Shown here: positions 17,436 to 29,976 of the stretch, in pieces | Numbering within the stretch: the first letter of the stretch is position 1 | How the letters are laid out: each line of letters opens with the position of its first letter | Source: Achromobacter spanius | GTDB taxonomy: Bacteria; Pseudomonadota; Gammaproteobacteria; Burkholderiales; Burkholderiaceae_B | Length of the DNA: 64,000 nucleotides | NCBI RefSeq assembly: GCF_003994415.1 | Contig: NZ_CP034689.1 | Location: 620,001 to 684,000 of the forward strand | Direction: 5' to 3' | The notes under the pieces: generated by a model | Database searches by the model: none | The model's input: only the letters and a program-made list of their open reading frames with translations | What the model was told of the DNA's origin: nothing | Made by a program: the position numbers and the translations under genes

Positions 17436-19480
17436 TCAATAGCGCAGGGTGAGCGACGCGTAGAAATTGCGGCCCGGCGCCGGGTACAGGTTGTAGTTGG
17501 CAACCGGCCCCAGCATTTCGAACGATGCATTGCCGCCGCGTATGCCGTACGTGGCGTACTGGCGATCGAAGATGTTGTTCACGCCGATGGCGCCTTCGAT
17601 GTTGCGCGTGAATTTGTACGCAACCTTCGTGTTGAACAGCACGTAGGCGTCCAGTTCCTTGTCGAACTGGTTGGCCTGGTCGTTGTCCATGCGCGACTTG
17701 CCCACGTACTGCGCCGACACGTTCCACAGGAAGGCGTCGGTGGGGCGCCAGGTCACGCCGGCGTTGGCCAGCCACTTGGGCGCCAGCGGCACGGTCTTGC
17801 CGGCCAGGTCCACGCCCGCGTAGGTGCCCGAGCGGAATTGCGCTTCCATCCAGGTCAGGTTGGCATCCAGCGTGACGCTGCTGGACACGGCGGTGCGGCC
17901 TTCCAGTTCGATGCCTTGGCGGCGGGTCGGATCCAGGTTGGTGTTGGCGCCGGTGCCCGGGCCCCACATGCCGTCGGCCAGCGGGTTGTACTGGATTTCG
18001 TTGGTCAGGTCATAGCGGAAGTACGACAGGCGGGCGCTGCTGGCCGCGCCTTGCCACGTCACGCCGATTTCCTTGTCGGTGGACGTTTGCGGGGCCAGCG
18101 GGCTTTGCACCGACAGCAGTTCGTCTGCGTTGGGCAGGCGGAAGCTGCGGCCGACCTTGCCGTACAGGCCGAAGCCGGCCGACAGTTCCTGGCGCACGCC
18201 CAACTGCCAGGCGGTCAGGTGGTTGCTGCGGTCCGACGCGGTGCCCGATCCGCTAAGCACTTCCAGGTCGTCCGAGGCGTACTGGCGGCGCACGCCGGCC
18301 GTGACGGTGGTGCTGTCGGTGGCGCGGATCTGGCCTTCGGCGAACAGGCCGTACTGGTGCTGGCGCGATTGCCACTTCGACGGTTCGAAGTCGTAGTAGG
18401 CGTTCTGGTCGGCGGTGGTCTTGGATTCTTGCGCGTCGGCGCCGAACACGATGCTATGGCCGCCGTTGATCGGCAGGCGATAGCGCACGCTGGCAATGTT
18501 CTCTTCCAGCTTCTGGTCGCGCAAGGTGTCGCCAAAGCCGTCGAAAGACAGACCGTTCAGCTTCTTTTCGCGGGTGGACAGGTCGGCGTACAGCATGCCC
18601 GTGCCAATGGCTTGCTCCACTTGCAGGCCGAAGGTGGTGGACGTGGTCTTGACGTAGTCCACATCGTTCTTCGAGCCGCGCGGGTCGTCCTGGAATTCGT
18701 TCACGCCCGTCGACGGGCTGATCAGGCGCGGGCCGGGCAGTTCCAGCTTTTGCGTGGTGGTGCGGCCGTACAGGCGGATCGAGCCGTTGTCGTGGCGCAG
18801 CGTGATGCCACCGCCGCCGCCTTCGCGGCGCTCGCCGCTGTGGTCGCGGTAGCCGTCGCTGTGCAGCGACTGCATGTAGGCGTCTACGCCGACCTTCTGG
18901 TTGTTCAGGGCCACCGCGGCGTCGTACTGACGCAGGCCGTAGCTGCCAAACGTGGCGGTGGCGCGGGCCGTCACCGGCTCTTTCGAGAAATCCGATTTTG
19001 TGATGATGTTGATGACGCCGCCGGTTGTGCCGCCGCCGTACTGCACCGAACCGCTGCCGCGCACGATTTCAACGCGTTCCACCTGGTCCAGTGGCACCAC
19101 GCCCAGGCTGGGGGCGGACAGGTCATTCGTGTTCTGCTTCACGCCGTCGATCAGGATCAGCGTGTTGCTGGCGCCCGTGATGCCGAAGCCGCGCAGGTCG
19201 ACAATGGCGTTGTCGCTGGAGCTGCTGGTGTTGATCAGGTTGATGCCGGCCTGGGTCGACAGCAGGTCCTGCATGGTGCGGGCGCTGCTGGCGGCGATGT
19301 CTTCGGCGGTGATCACCGAAATGGACACCGGCAGCGTGCGGCCGTCGGTCGGCACGCGCTGGGCGGTGACGGTGACCGTGTCGAGTTCGGGGTGGGGGAG
19401 GCAGCTTGCTGGGCGGCGGCGATGGCCGGAGCGGAACAGAGCAGGGCGCCGGCGTAACGCCGGATAGAGCGGGCTTTCAT
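17436..19480 (-). pseudogene. btuB: TonB-dependent cobalamin receptor BtuB, frameshifted after the signal peptide
   Basis: Outer membrane B12 receptor. From ATG 19480 a signal peptide ([20 protein letters not shown]) is read, but the frame changes near a G5 run (plus strand 19394-19398). The mature protein then continues in another frame with the TonB box DTVTVTA, a plug domain (VISVITAEDIAASSARTMQD, then RGSGSVQYGGGTTGGVINII) and a 22-strand-type barrel ending in Tyr. One extra base would join them; 2045 bp is one short of a multiple of three. A cobalamin riboswitch lies upstream. Downstream btuF is broken in the same way. If the base is truly missing, the receptor would not be exported. Confidence 0.88.
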
Positions 19481-19584
19481 CTACGTAACCTCGATGCGAC
19501 CCGCGACCCCGCAGGCCAATCACGATGGGAGGATGCCACCGCGCCACGTTGGGCCAGACTGGCCTGGCGCGGCGGCGATGGACT

Positions 19585-19785
19585 TCCTGACGAGCGAACT
19601 GGCCGGTATCGGGCTGCCATGGGCGCAAAGCGCGCATGGGGACCGTTGCGGGGGCAGCACAGGCTGGACGCGGGGCCTGCCGGCAGCCTGCTGTGTGGCA
19701 AGGCGGCGGCGGCCCGGGGGGCGTCTTCCTGTTTCCCGTTTACCTTTCGCACGCGGGCAGGCAAGTGTTGCGTTCTTGCCAGCCC
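19585..19785 (-). ncRNA. Cobalamin riboswitch controlling btuB
   Basis: On the minus strand upstream of btuB, the conserved core of an adenosylcobalamin-type riboswitch is present in order: GAAAGGTAAACGGGAAACAGG region (about 19750-19729), then CTGTGCTGCCCCCGCAAC and GG (about 19662-19643), then CAGCCCGATACCGGCCAG (19617-19600). The segment between the CCGCAAC element and GATACCGGCC is only about 25 bases, so the peripheral P7-P11 region with GCCACTG and GGGAAGG seems missing or reduced. The outer limits are approximate. About 100 bp separate it from the btuB ATG, with GAGG as a possible Shine-Dalgarno site. Confidence 0.85.
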
Positions 19786-19937
19786 AATGCGCCGAAAGCA
19801 CCGGTTCGGGGCCGAAACTGTATCACCCGAGGGCGCGCGGGACCCCGTTTTGTTACGATCAGGGCTTGTTTTTTCGGCGTTTTTCGCTTTTTAGCCACAT
19901 CCGCGCCGCCGTTGGCCAACTTTATCCGGACCTGCCC
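19786..19937. other. Divergent leader between riboswitch and metH
   Basis: About 150 bp that must hold the btuB transcription start (minus) and the metH promoter (plus). It includes an AT-richer stretch with several T-runs (19851-19892). I see no SAM or SAH riboswitch elements and no clear operator. Confidence 0.5.
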
Positions 19938-23711
<3,774 letters not shown>

Positions 23712-23862
23712 GGCGCCGGCCTTTCGGGCCGAGGCGCTGGCCCTTTGGTCGGATCAAGGAGCCGGCCCTTCGGACAAAGGTGCCGGCTCGGCGGGACTAA
23801 GCGCCAGTCCCGGTCATTGGCGTCTGTGGCGCCTATATCCGACCATCGCCGCCCATTCCCGC

Positions 23863-25341
23863 TTATTGCTTCGGCGGGGCGATGCGGCCCAGGATGCATT
23901 CAACGGTCAGCCCGATGGCCAGCACCGTCCGGTCTTCGCCCGGCAGTCCGTCGATTTCCAAGCCCACCGGCAAGCCTTCTTTCGACAGCCCGGCAGGCAC
24001 GCTCAAACCCGGCAGGCCGGCGTTGCTGCCGGGGTCCACGTTGCGGGCCAATTCGCTGAACGTCTCGAAGCTGCTGGCTTCCGGCGTGGCGGCCGGCGGC
24101 AGGATCGGCACCGTGGGAAACAGCAGGCCGTCCAACTGGTGTTCCTGGAACGCGCGGCGGTAAACGTCGATGAGTTCATCACGCTGTTGCGCGATAACGC
24201 GCTCGTACAGCGGTTGCAGCGCCAGCACCTGGCCGTCCGGCGTGGGCAGCACGCCGGGCACGATCAAGCCGTCGAAGATACCTTTGACGTCGGGGCTGGA
24301 TATCTGCGCCACCACCTCGTCAAAGCTCACGCCCGTGCCATAGCGTTGCAGGTAGGCGGTCAGGTCGGGCTTTTGTTCGTACAGGCATAGCGGCATGCCC
24401 ACCGCCGCGTTCGCGGCCGGCAGCTCGGGCATGTCGATTTCCACCAATTGCACGCCCGCATCACGCAGCTTTTGCAGCGCAGCGTAAGTAACGTCGCGCA
24501 CCTGCGGGTCCAGGTCCGTCCAGAAATAACTGGCCAGCCCCAGGCGGATGTTCTGCGCGGGCAGGGCGGCAAGCGGGGCGGCGTCGTTGGCCAGCACCGC
24601 GTCCAGCAGCACGATGTCGTCCATGCGGTTGGCGATGGGCCCCGGCGTGTCGCGCGTGTGCGAAATGGGCGTGATGCCCGCGCCGTCGTAGCGCCCGACC
24701 GACGGCCGGAAACCCGCGGCCCCGTTCACCGACGCGGGCAGGCGCACCGAAGCGCCCGTGTCGGTGCCCAGCGCGGCCGGCGTTAGGCGCGCGCCCACCG
24801 CCGCGCCGCTGCCGGACGACGAGCCTCCGGCGATGCGGCTGTGGTCGTAGGCGTTGCGCGTGCCGTCGCCCAACGGGCCGGGAAACGCGGTGTTGTAGCC
24901 CGACACGCCAAAGGCCAGTTCATGCATGTTGGTCTTGCCCACGATGACCGCGCCCGCCGCGCGCAGCCGTTGCACCACCGGTGCGTCCTCGGCGGGTCGA
25001 AACGATTTCAGCGCGGGTGTGCCGGCCGTGTTGGGCAAGCCGGCCACGTGGATGTTGTCCTTGATGGCGATGGGCACGCCGCCCAACGGCCCCTTGCCCG
25101 GTTTCGCGTCGTAGGCGTGGGCTTGCTCCAGCGCGCCGTCGCGGTCCACGGTGATGAAGGCGTTCAGCGCCGCATGGGCGTCGATGCGGTCCAGGCAGGC
25201 CTGGGTCAGCGCGACGCTGGACAAGCGCCCTTCGCGGATCAGGGCGGCGGCCTGGCCGACGGTCAGGGTGGCCAGGGTATCGTCGCCCGCCGGGTGCGGC
25301 ACAGGCTGGGCGGACGAGGGCTGTTGGGATGATTCGGGCAT
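23863..25341 (-). CDS. Amidase (amidase signature family)
   Basis: 492-residue soluble hydrolase with the Ser-cisSer-Lys triad: Lys94 in PIAIKDNI, the Gly/Ser-rich loop [12 protein letters not shown] (172-183) and nucleophile Ser198 in [12 protein letters not shown]. It resembles indoleacetamide/mandelamide hydrolases, but the family is too broad to name a substrate. ATG 25341 follows AGAAGGGAG. It is divergent from a GntR regulator and shares its operator-rich intergenic region, so it may belong to the same sugar-acid regulon. It is not a GatA: no gatB/gatC nearby. Confidence 0.88.
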   Translation of the reverse strand: MPESSQQPSSAQPVPHPAGDDTLATLTVGQAAALIREGRLSSVALTQACLDRIDAHAALNAFITVDRDGALEQAHAYDAKPGKGPLGGVPIAIKDNIHVAGLPNTAGTPALKSFRPAEDAPVVQRLRAAGAVIVGKTNMHELAFGVSGYNTAFPGPLGDGTRNAYDHSRIAGGSSSGSGAAVGARLTPAALGTDTGASVRLPASVNGAAGFRPSVGRYDGAGITPISHTRDTPGPIANRMDDIVLLDAVLANDAAPLAALPAQNIRLGLASYFWTDLDPQVRDVTYAALQKLRDAGVQLVEIDMPELPAANAAVGMPLCLYEQKPDLTAYLQRYGTGVSFDEVVAQISSPDVKGIFDGLIVPGVLPTPDGQVLALQPLYERVIAQQRDELIDVYRRAFQEHQLDGLLFPTVPILPPAATPEASSFETFSELARNVDPGSNAGLPGLSVPAGLSKEGLPVGLEIDGLPGEDRTVLAIGLTVECILGRIAPPKQ

Positions 25342-25438
25342 GACGCTCCCTTCTGCTCGATCTATGGAACCGCCATCTATACCTGCTACAGGCCGGGCCT
25401 GTCGAGCGCGGCGCGGCGGCGCACCCATCGATGCACTG

Positions 25439-25510
25439 TGGTTTACCACTTTAATAGTGGTAAACCATGATTCCGAATATTGGTAAACCACTTATGATTT
25501 GGTCTAACCA
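25439..25510. promoter_or_regulatory. Four-site GntR/FCD operator
   Basis: Four copies of TGGT-N2/3-ACCA lie at 25439-25448, 25458-25467, 25481-25490 and 25500-25510, spaced 19-23 bp centre to centre. The first two form a larger perfect repeat with 12-bp arms (TGGTTTACCACT and AGTGGTAAACCA, 5-bp spacer). TGGT...ACCA is the usual core for FadR/UxuR-type FCD regulators. The sites end 13 bp before the regulator start and lie 98-170 bp before the amidase start. Confidence 0.8.
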
Positions 25511-25523
25511 CTTTTTGAACGCC

Positions 25524-26252
25524 ATGACTCTGCAACTGATCCCCAAACCCGACGAAACGGCCAGCAAGCCGGTGGCGGACCGCGCCTATGTGCGGCTGGC
25601 CGCGCAGATCCAGGCTCTGGTCGCCCAAGGCGAATTCGCCGTCGGCAAGCGGCTGCCGGCCGAACGCGCGCTGGCTGAACGTTTCGACGTCAGCCGCACC
25701 GCGTTGCGCGAAGCGATCATCGCGCTGGAATTGCAAGGGGTGGTGGAAGTGCGGGGCGGGTCGGGCATCTACGTCTGCGAATCCAAGCCCGGCGTGGCCC
25801 GCCTGCCAGCCGCGCAGGAAGTCGGGGCCGGGCCGTTTGAGTTGCTGCGGGCGCGCTGCCTGATCGAATCCGAAATCGCCGCGCTGGCCGCCACTACCCG
25901 TAATGACGCCGACCTGGACCGCATCTTTGAAGCGCTCACCACGATGCGCGAACAGATGATGGACAAAGCGGCCAACGAAGAGGCCGACCGCCGCTTTCAC
26001 CTGTACATCGCCCAGTCCACCGGCAATAGCGTGCTGCTGGCGACGGTGACGTCGATGTGGGATCAGGCCCAAGGCCCGATCTGGGAAAAGATTGAACAGC
26101 ATTTCCATACGCAGGCATTGCGCCAGGCATCGCAGGAAGACCACCAGCGCATCTTCAGCGCCTTGGTCGCGAGCGATGCGCAGGCGGCCAGGCAAGCGAT
26201 GCGCGCTCACCTTGAGCGCGTTATCGGTGAGTTCGCGCAGGGGTGGCGATAG
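25524..26252 (+). CDS. GntR-family (FCD/FadR subfamily) transcriptional regulator
   Basis: 242-residue regulator. The N-terminal winged helix (about 18-85) contains GKRLPAERALAERFDVSRTA and LREAIIALELQGVVEVRGG. The C-terminal FCD ligand domain (about 95-230) contains LIESEIAALAA and the metal-binding-type histidine pattern FHLYIAQSTGN. UxuR, ExuR and LldR belong to this group. Directly downstream are transport and hexonate-type genes, so the effector is probably a sugar acid. I chose ATG 25524 since earlier in-frame ATGs overlap the operators. It likely represses itself, the amidase and the downstream operon. Confidence 0.9.
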   Translation: MTLQLIPKPDETASKPVADRAYVRLAAQIQALVAQGEFAVGKRLPAERALAERFDVSRTALREAIIALELQGVVEVRGGSGIYVCESKPGVARLPAAQEVGAGPFELLRARCLIESEIAALAATTRNDADLDRIFEALTTMREQMMDKAANEEADRRFHLYIAQSTGNSVLLATVTSMWDQAQGPIWEKIEQHFHTQALRQASQEDHQRIFSALVASDAQAARQAMRAHLERVIGEFAQGWR

Positions 26253-26347
26253 CGCATCCCGGCATGCAGTGCCCCAGGTGGCCCCCGGCAGAGCGCGGAA
26301 GATAACCGCGTCCCGGACCCGGGCCTTACAAGATCAGGAGACAAGCA

Positions 26348-27211
26348 ATGCAGCAGCAGGACAAGGGGAACGGCGCGCTGGCGCGCCTGGCGGCCGCCAC
26401 GGTGCTGGCGGTGTCGATGCAGGCCGTGTCGCTTCCGGCCAGCGCGCAGACAGCGCCCGCGCCCGGCCAAAGCCCGCGCGTGGATGCGATTCGCAAAGCC
26501 GGTGAACTGCGCGTGGGTGTGCTGCAGAACGCACCGTGGCTGATCCAGGATGTGTCCGGCAAAAGTGGCGAGGCCTGGAGCGGCCCCGCCTGGCTGCTAG
26601 CCAAGGAAACCGCGCGCCAACTGGGCGTCAAGCTGACCGCCATTCCTGTCTCGCACGAGACCAAGGTGCCGGTGCTGGCGGCCAACCAGGTCGACATGAC
26701 CATCAGCCCCCTGGCCGAAACGGCCGACCGCCTGAAGGTGGTGGACTTCGTGCTGTATTCCGCCACCAGCGTCTGCATGTTCGGCCGCGCGGGCAACGAC
26801 AAGCTGGCCCGAGTCAAATCGGTTGACGACCTGAACCAACCCGACATCACCATCGCGTACTTCACGGGCGGGGCTGAAGAGGCCTGGGTGAAGGAACGTT
26901 TCCCGCGCGCACGGTTGCGCGCCGTCGCCAATTCCGGCGCTACCGCGCCGATCGAGGAAATCATGGCCAAGCGCGCCGACGCCGCGCCGATCAACCGCGT
27001 GCCGTGGGTGGGGTTGAACCACAAGGTGCGCGGCCTGGTGGTGTTTCCCGCCGAGGCGAACTGCCAGCAAAGCACCGAAAAGGCGTCGCCGGTAGGGCTG
27101 GCGGTGGACAAGAACCAACCCGAATTCCTGGCCTGGCTGCGGCAGGTGGCGGAAGCGATGAAGCCCGCCTTGCTGGCCGACGAAACCCGCATCATCGAAC
27201 AGAGCAAGTAG
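26348..27211 (+). CDS. Periplasmic solute-binding protein, ABC type (copy 1)
   Basis: 287-residue binding protein of the polar-amino-acid (family 3) type, with a signal peptide (about 1-34, cleavage near ASAQT). The mature core shows AIRKAGELRVGVLQNAPW, VPVLAANQVDMTI and ETADRLKVVDFVLYS. The arginine in the last segment is at the position that holds the ligand carboxylate in this family. The usual FS-x-PY end is replaced by YSATSVCMFG. It is a tandem paralogue of the next gene and is first in an operon with two permeases, an ATPase and sugar-acid enzymes, so a sugar acid is a better guess than an amino acid. Confidence 0.88.
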   Translation: MQQQDKGNGALARLAAATVLAVSMQAVSLPASAQTAPAPGQSPRVDAIRKAGELRVGVLQNAPWLIQDVSGKSGEAWSGPAWLLAKETARQLGVKLTAIPVSHETKVPVLAANQVDMTISPLAETADRLKVVDFVLYSATSVCMFGRAGNDKLARVKSVDDLNQPDITIAYFTGGAEEAWVKERFPRARLRAVANSGATAPIEEIMAKRADAAPINRVPWVGLNHKVRGLVVFPAEANCQQSTEKASPVGLAVDKNQPEFLAWLRQVAEAMKPALLADETRIIEQSK

Positions 27212-27245
27212 GCCGCTCGGCCGCATTCCAAACGATCACTTTTCC

Positions 27246-27264
27246 GCACGCGCGTGGCGCGTGC
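27246..27264 (+). other. Stem-loop between the two binding-protein genes
   Basis: GCACGCGC-GTG-GCGCGTGC forms an 8-bp perfect stem 34 bp after the first binding-protein gene. No T-run follows. It probably stabilises the upstream mRNA or attenuates read-through, a common device where binding protein is needed in excess. Confidence 0.5.
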
Positions 27265-27372
27265 GTATCTGGCGAACCCGCCGGCGCCTGCGCGCGCCAG
27301 TACCCGCCGCGCCGCCTCCGGGCGAACGCGGCGGGAATCCCCGGATTTCGATGTTCATCAAGGAGACTTTGC

Positions 27373-28221
27373 ATGCCGTCCCGCTTCCCCTCGCGCCACC
27401 GCGCCGCCCGCTTCTTCCTGACCGCCGCGATGCTGGCGGGCGCGGCTTCCGCCCAGGCGCAGACCCCGCCCGCGCCCGGCGAAAGCGCCCGCGTGGACGC
27501 CATCCGCAAGGCGGGCGTGCTGCGCGTGGGCGTGGTCAACAACCCGCCGTGGCTGGTGCAGAACACCAGCGGTTCGGGCGAGCCGTGGATGGGATCGTCG
27601 TGGACGTTGGGCAAGGAATTCGCGCAACTGCTGGGCGTGAAGGTCGTGCCCGTGCAGGTCAGCCATGAAACCAAGGTGCCCGCGCTGATCGCCAACCAGA
27701 TGGACATCATGATCGGGCCTCTGAACGAGAACGCCGAGCGCGCCAAGATCATCGATTTCGTCACGTTCTCAAGCACTAGCGTGTGCATGTTCGGCCTGGC
27801 GTCCAACCCCAAGTTCACCAGCGCCACCAAGGTCGAGGACTTCAACCAGCCCGGTATCACGATGGCGTACTTCTCGGGCGCGGGCGAAGAGCCGCTGGTG
27901 CGAGAACATTTTTCACAGGCCCGGCTGCGTGGTGTGACCAATTCGGGTTCGGTCGCGCCTATTGAAGAAGTGCTGGCCGGCCGGTCCGACGTGGCGCCTC
28001 TGAACCGCATGCTGTGGCCCAACATCAGCAAGAAGGTGAAGGGCCTGGCGGTGTTCCCGAAGGAAAACGATTGCCAGGACAGCAAGATCTTCGAAATCAA
28101 GGCGGGCATGGGCGTGGCGAAGAATCAGCCCGTCTACCTGGACTGGCTGCGCAAGGTGGAAGCGCGCCTGCACCCCGAGCTGGCGGCCGAAGAACGCCGC
28201 ATGACGCAAACCCTGAAGTGA
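27373..28221 (+). CDS. Periplasmic solute-binding protein, ABC type (copy 2)
   Basis: 282-residue paralogue of the preceding gene, with a signal peptide (about 1-30, ending SAQAQT) and a matching core: AIRKAGVLRVGVVNNPPW, VSHETKVPALIANQMDIMIG, ENAERAKIIDF and STSVCMFG. ATG 27373 follows AAGGAGAC. Both copies share the SVCMFG motif and a cysteine near FPAEANC/FPKENDC, which could form a disulfide. It lies 161 bp after copy 1 and 10 bp before the dehydrogenase gene. Either may be the receptor for the permeases downstream. Confidence 0.88.
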   Translation: MPSRFPSRHRAARFFLTAAMLAGAASAQAQTPPAPGESARVDAIRKAGVLRVGVVNNPPWLVQNTSGSGEPWMGSSWTLGKEFAQLLGVKVVPVQVSHETKVPALIANQMDIMIGPLNENAERAKIIDFVTFSSTSVCMFGLASNPKFTSATKVEDFNQPGITMAYFSGAGEEPLVREHFSQARLRGVTNSGSVAPIEEVLAGRSDVAPLNRMLWPNISKKVKGLAVFPKENDCQDSKIFEIKAGMGVAKNQPVYLDWLRKVEARLHPELAAEERRMTQTLK

Positions 28222-28231
28222 GCACACAACC

Positions 28232-29269
28232 ATGTTGAATTGCGCGATTCATGGGGCACAGGACCTGCGCCTGACCGAACAGTCGCTCGAGCCGTTGGGC
28301 GCGACACAGGTGCGCGTGGGCATCAAGGCCGTGGGCATCTGCGGGTCAGACCTGCATTACTACCGTCACGGCAAAGTGGGCGACTTCGTCATCCGCGAAC
28401 CGCTGACGCCGGGACACGAGGCGTCCGGCCAGGTGCTGGAAGTGGGCGCGGCCGTTACCAGCGTCAAGCCGGGCGACCGCGTGGCGCTGGACCCCGCCCG
28501 CACCTGCGGCGTGTGCCGCTATTGCCGCCAGGGCGATTCCAACCATTGCGAAGCGGTGCATTTTTTTGGCAGCGCCAGCAAGTATCCGCACATGCAGGGC
28601 GCAATGCGCGAGCAGGTGGTAGTAGAGGACAAGCAGTGCCTGCTGGTGCCCGACGACTTGTCGTTCGAACTGGCCGCCTTTGGCGAGCCGCTGGCCGTGG
28701 CGCTGCACGCGGTGCGCAGCGCCGGCAGCCTGCTGGGCAAATCGGTGATGGTGGTGGGCGCCGGCCCCATCGGCGCGCTGACCTTGATGGCGGCGCGGCT
28801 GGCGGGCGCCAGCCAGGTGACGGTGGTCGACATCGTGGACGAAACGCTGGCCACCTGCGCGCGCGTGGGCGCCACGCGCACCATCAACGCCGCGACCGAC
28901 CCCGCCGCCATCGATGCGCTGGCGGCGGGCAAGGGCACCATCGACGTGTGCTTCGAAGCCTCGGGCAATTACGCCGGGTTGGCCAACTGCATACGCGCCA
29001 CGCGCCCGCGCGGCGTGATCGTCACGGTGGGCACCTTGAACGGCAGCAGCGAGCAATGCCCGTTCAACCAGATCATGGTCAAGAGCCTGTCGGTGATCGG
29101 CAGCTTCCGCTTTGTCGACGAATACGCCTGGGCCGTGGATTACCTGAGCCGTGGCGTGCTGGACGTGTCGCCCCTGTTGACGGCGGCGGTGCCAGTGCAG
29201 AACGTGCACGCCGCGTTTGCGCTGGCGGCCGACCGGCATCAGGCGATGAAAGTGATGGTGACGTTCTGA
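28232..29269 (+). CDS. Zinc-dependent hexonate dehydrogenase (L-idonate/L-gulonate 5-dehydrogenase type)
   Basis: 345-residue medium-chain zinc dehydrogenase. Catalytic zinc ligands lie in GICGSDLHYYRHG and TPGHEASG, and structural zinc cysteines in CGVCRYCRQGDSNHC. The NAD(P) fold is VMVVGAGPIGALTLMAARLA. It is closest by recognition to L-idonate 5-dehydrogenase, a group that includes L-gulonate and L-galactonate 5-dehydrogenases. With a fructuronate reductase-type and a mannonate dehydratase gene in the same operon, oxidation of L-gulonate (to D-fructuronate) is the most economical idea. Exact substrate cannot be told from sequence. Confidence 0.85.
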   Translation: MLNCAIHGAQDLRLTEQSLEPLGATQVRVGIKAVGICGSDLHYYRHGKVGDFVIREPLTPGHEASGQVLEVGAAVTSVKPGDRVALDPARTCGVCRYCRQGDSNHCEAVHFFGSASKYPHMQGAMREQVVVEDKQCLLVPDDLSFELAAFGEPLAVALHAVRSAGSLLGKSVMVVGAGPIGALTLMAARLAGASQVTVVDIVDETLATCARVGATRTINAATDPAAIDALAAGKGTIDVCFEASGNYAGLANCIRATRPRGVIVTVGTLNGSSEQCPFNQIMVKSLSVIGSFRFVDEYAWAVDYLSRGVLDVSPLLTAAVPVQNVHAAFALAADRHQAMKVMVTF

Positions 29270-29310
29270 GGCGTCGCGCGTTCCTTGCGTCCTAATCCCA
29301 CGGAGACTCC

Positions 29311-29976
29311 ATGGATCTCGATTTTTCTCCCATCGTCGATAACTGGCGTTTTTTTGCCGGCGGCCTAGGGATCACTGTCGCGCTCAGCGCCATCACCGCG
29401 ATATCCAGCATTCTGCTCGGCCTGGTGATTGCCCTGTTGCGTCTGTATGGGCCGCGCTGGCTGCGCGTGGCGCTGGTGTTCTACATCGACAGCATGCGCG
29501 CCATACCCGTGCTGGTGGTGCTGGTCTGGATCTACTTCGCGTTCCCCTTGCTGGCCGGGGTGAACTTCGCGCCGTTCTGGGCGGCGCTGGTGGCGCTGAC
29601 GTTGCATATCGCGGCCTATTCGGCCGAGGTGATACGCGCCGGTATCGAATCGGTGCGGCCGGGGCAGATGCGCGCGGGGCTGGCGCTGGGCATGTCGCGC
29701 GCGCAGGCGCTGCGCAAGATCATCCTGCCGCAAGCCACCATCCGCATGCTGCCCGCCTTCGGGTCGGTGCTGACGGTGGCCATCAAGGACACGGCCATCG
29801 CCACCGTGATCGCCGTGCCGGAGCTCATGCACAAGGCAGAGACGATCGCGGGCCAGAGCTACCGGCCCATTGAAGTGTTCACGGCGGTGATCATCGCGTA
29901 CTTCGTGATCCTGTTTCCGGTCACGCGCGGAGTGGATCGTCTTTATCAACGCTATGCACACCTGGGGCGGTCATGA
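29311..29976 (+). CDS. Amino-acid-type ABC transporter permease 1
   Basis: 221-residue inner membrane permease of the HisMQ family, with about five membrane segments and the ATPase-contact EAA loop SVRPGQMRAGLALGMSRAQA then IILPQA. RBS region is GGAG before ATG 29311. Its last four bases overlap the next permease gene (ATGA). It pairs with it to form the membrane channel of the importer served by the two binding proteins. Confidence 0.92.
   Translation: MDLDFSPIVDNWRFFAGGLGITVALSAITAISSILLGLVIALLRLYGPRWLRVALVFYIDSMRAIPVLVVLVWIYFAFPLLAGVNFAPFWAALVALTLHIAAYSAEVIRAGIESVRPGQMRAGLALGMSRAQALRKIILPQATIRMLPAFGSVLTVAIKDTAIATVIAVPELMHKAETIAGQSYRPIEVFTAVIIAYFVILFPVTRGVDRLYQRYAHLGRS

Noticed and set aside
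17103..19457. 784-codon open frame on the plus strand opposite btuB
   Set aside because: Complement of a GC-rich gene with low-complexity composition; the minus strand encodes a clear TonB receptor.
19801..19937. SAH or SAM riboswitch upstream of metH
   Set aside because: I looked for the conserved core elements on the plus strand and did not find them.
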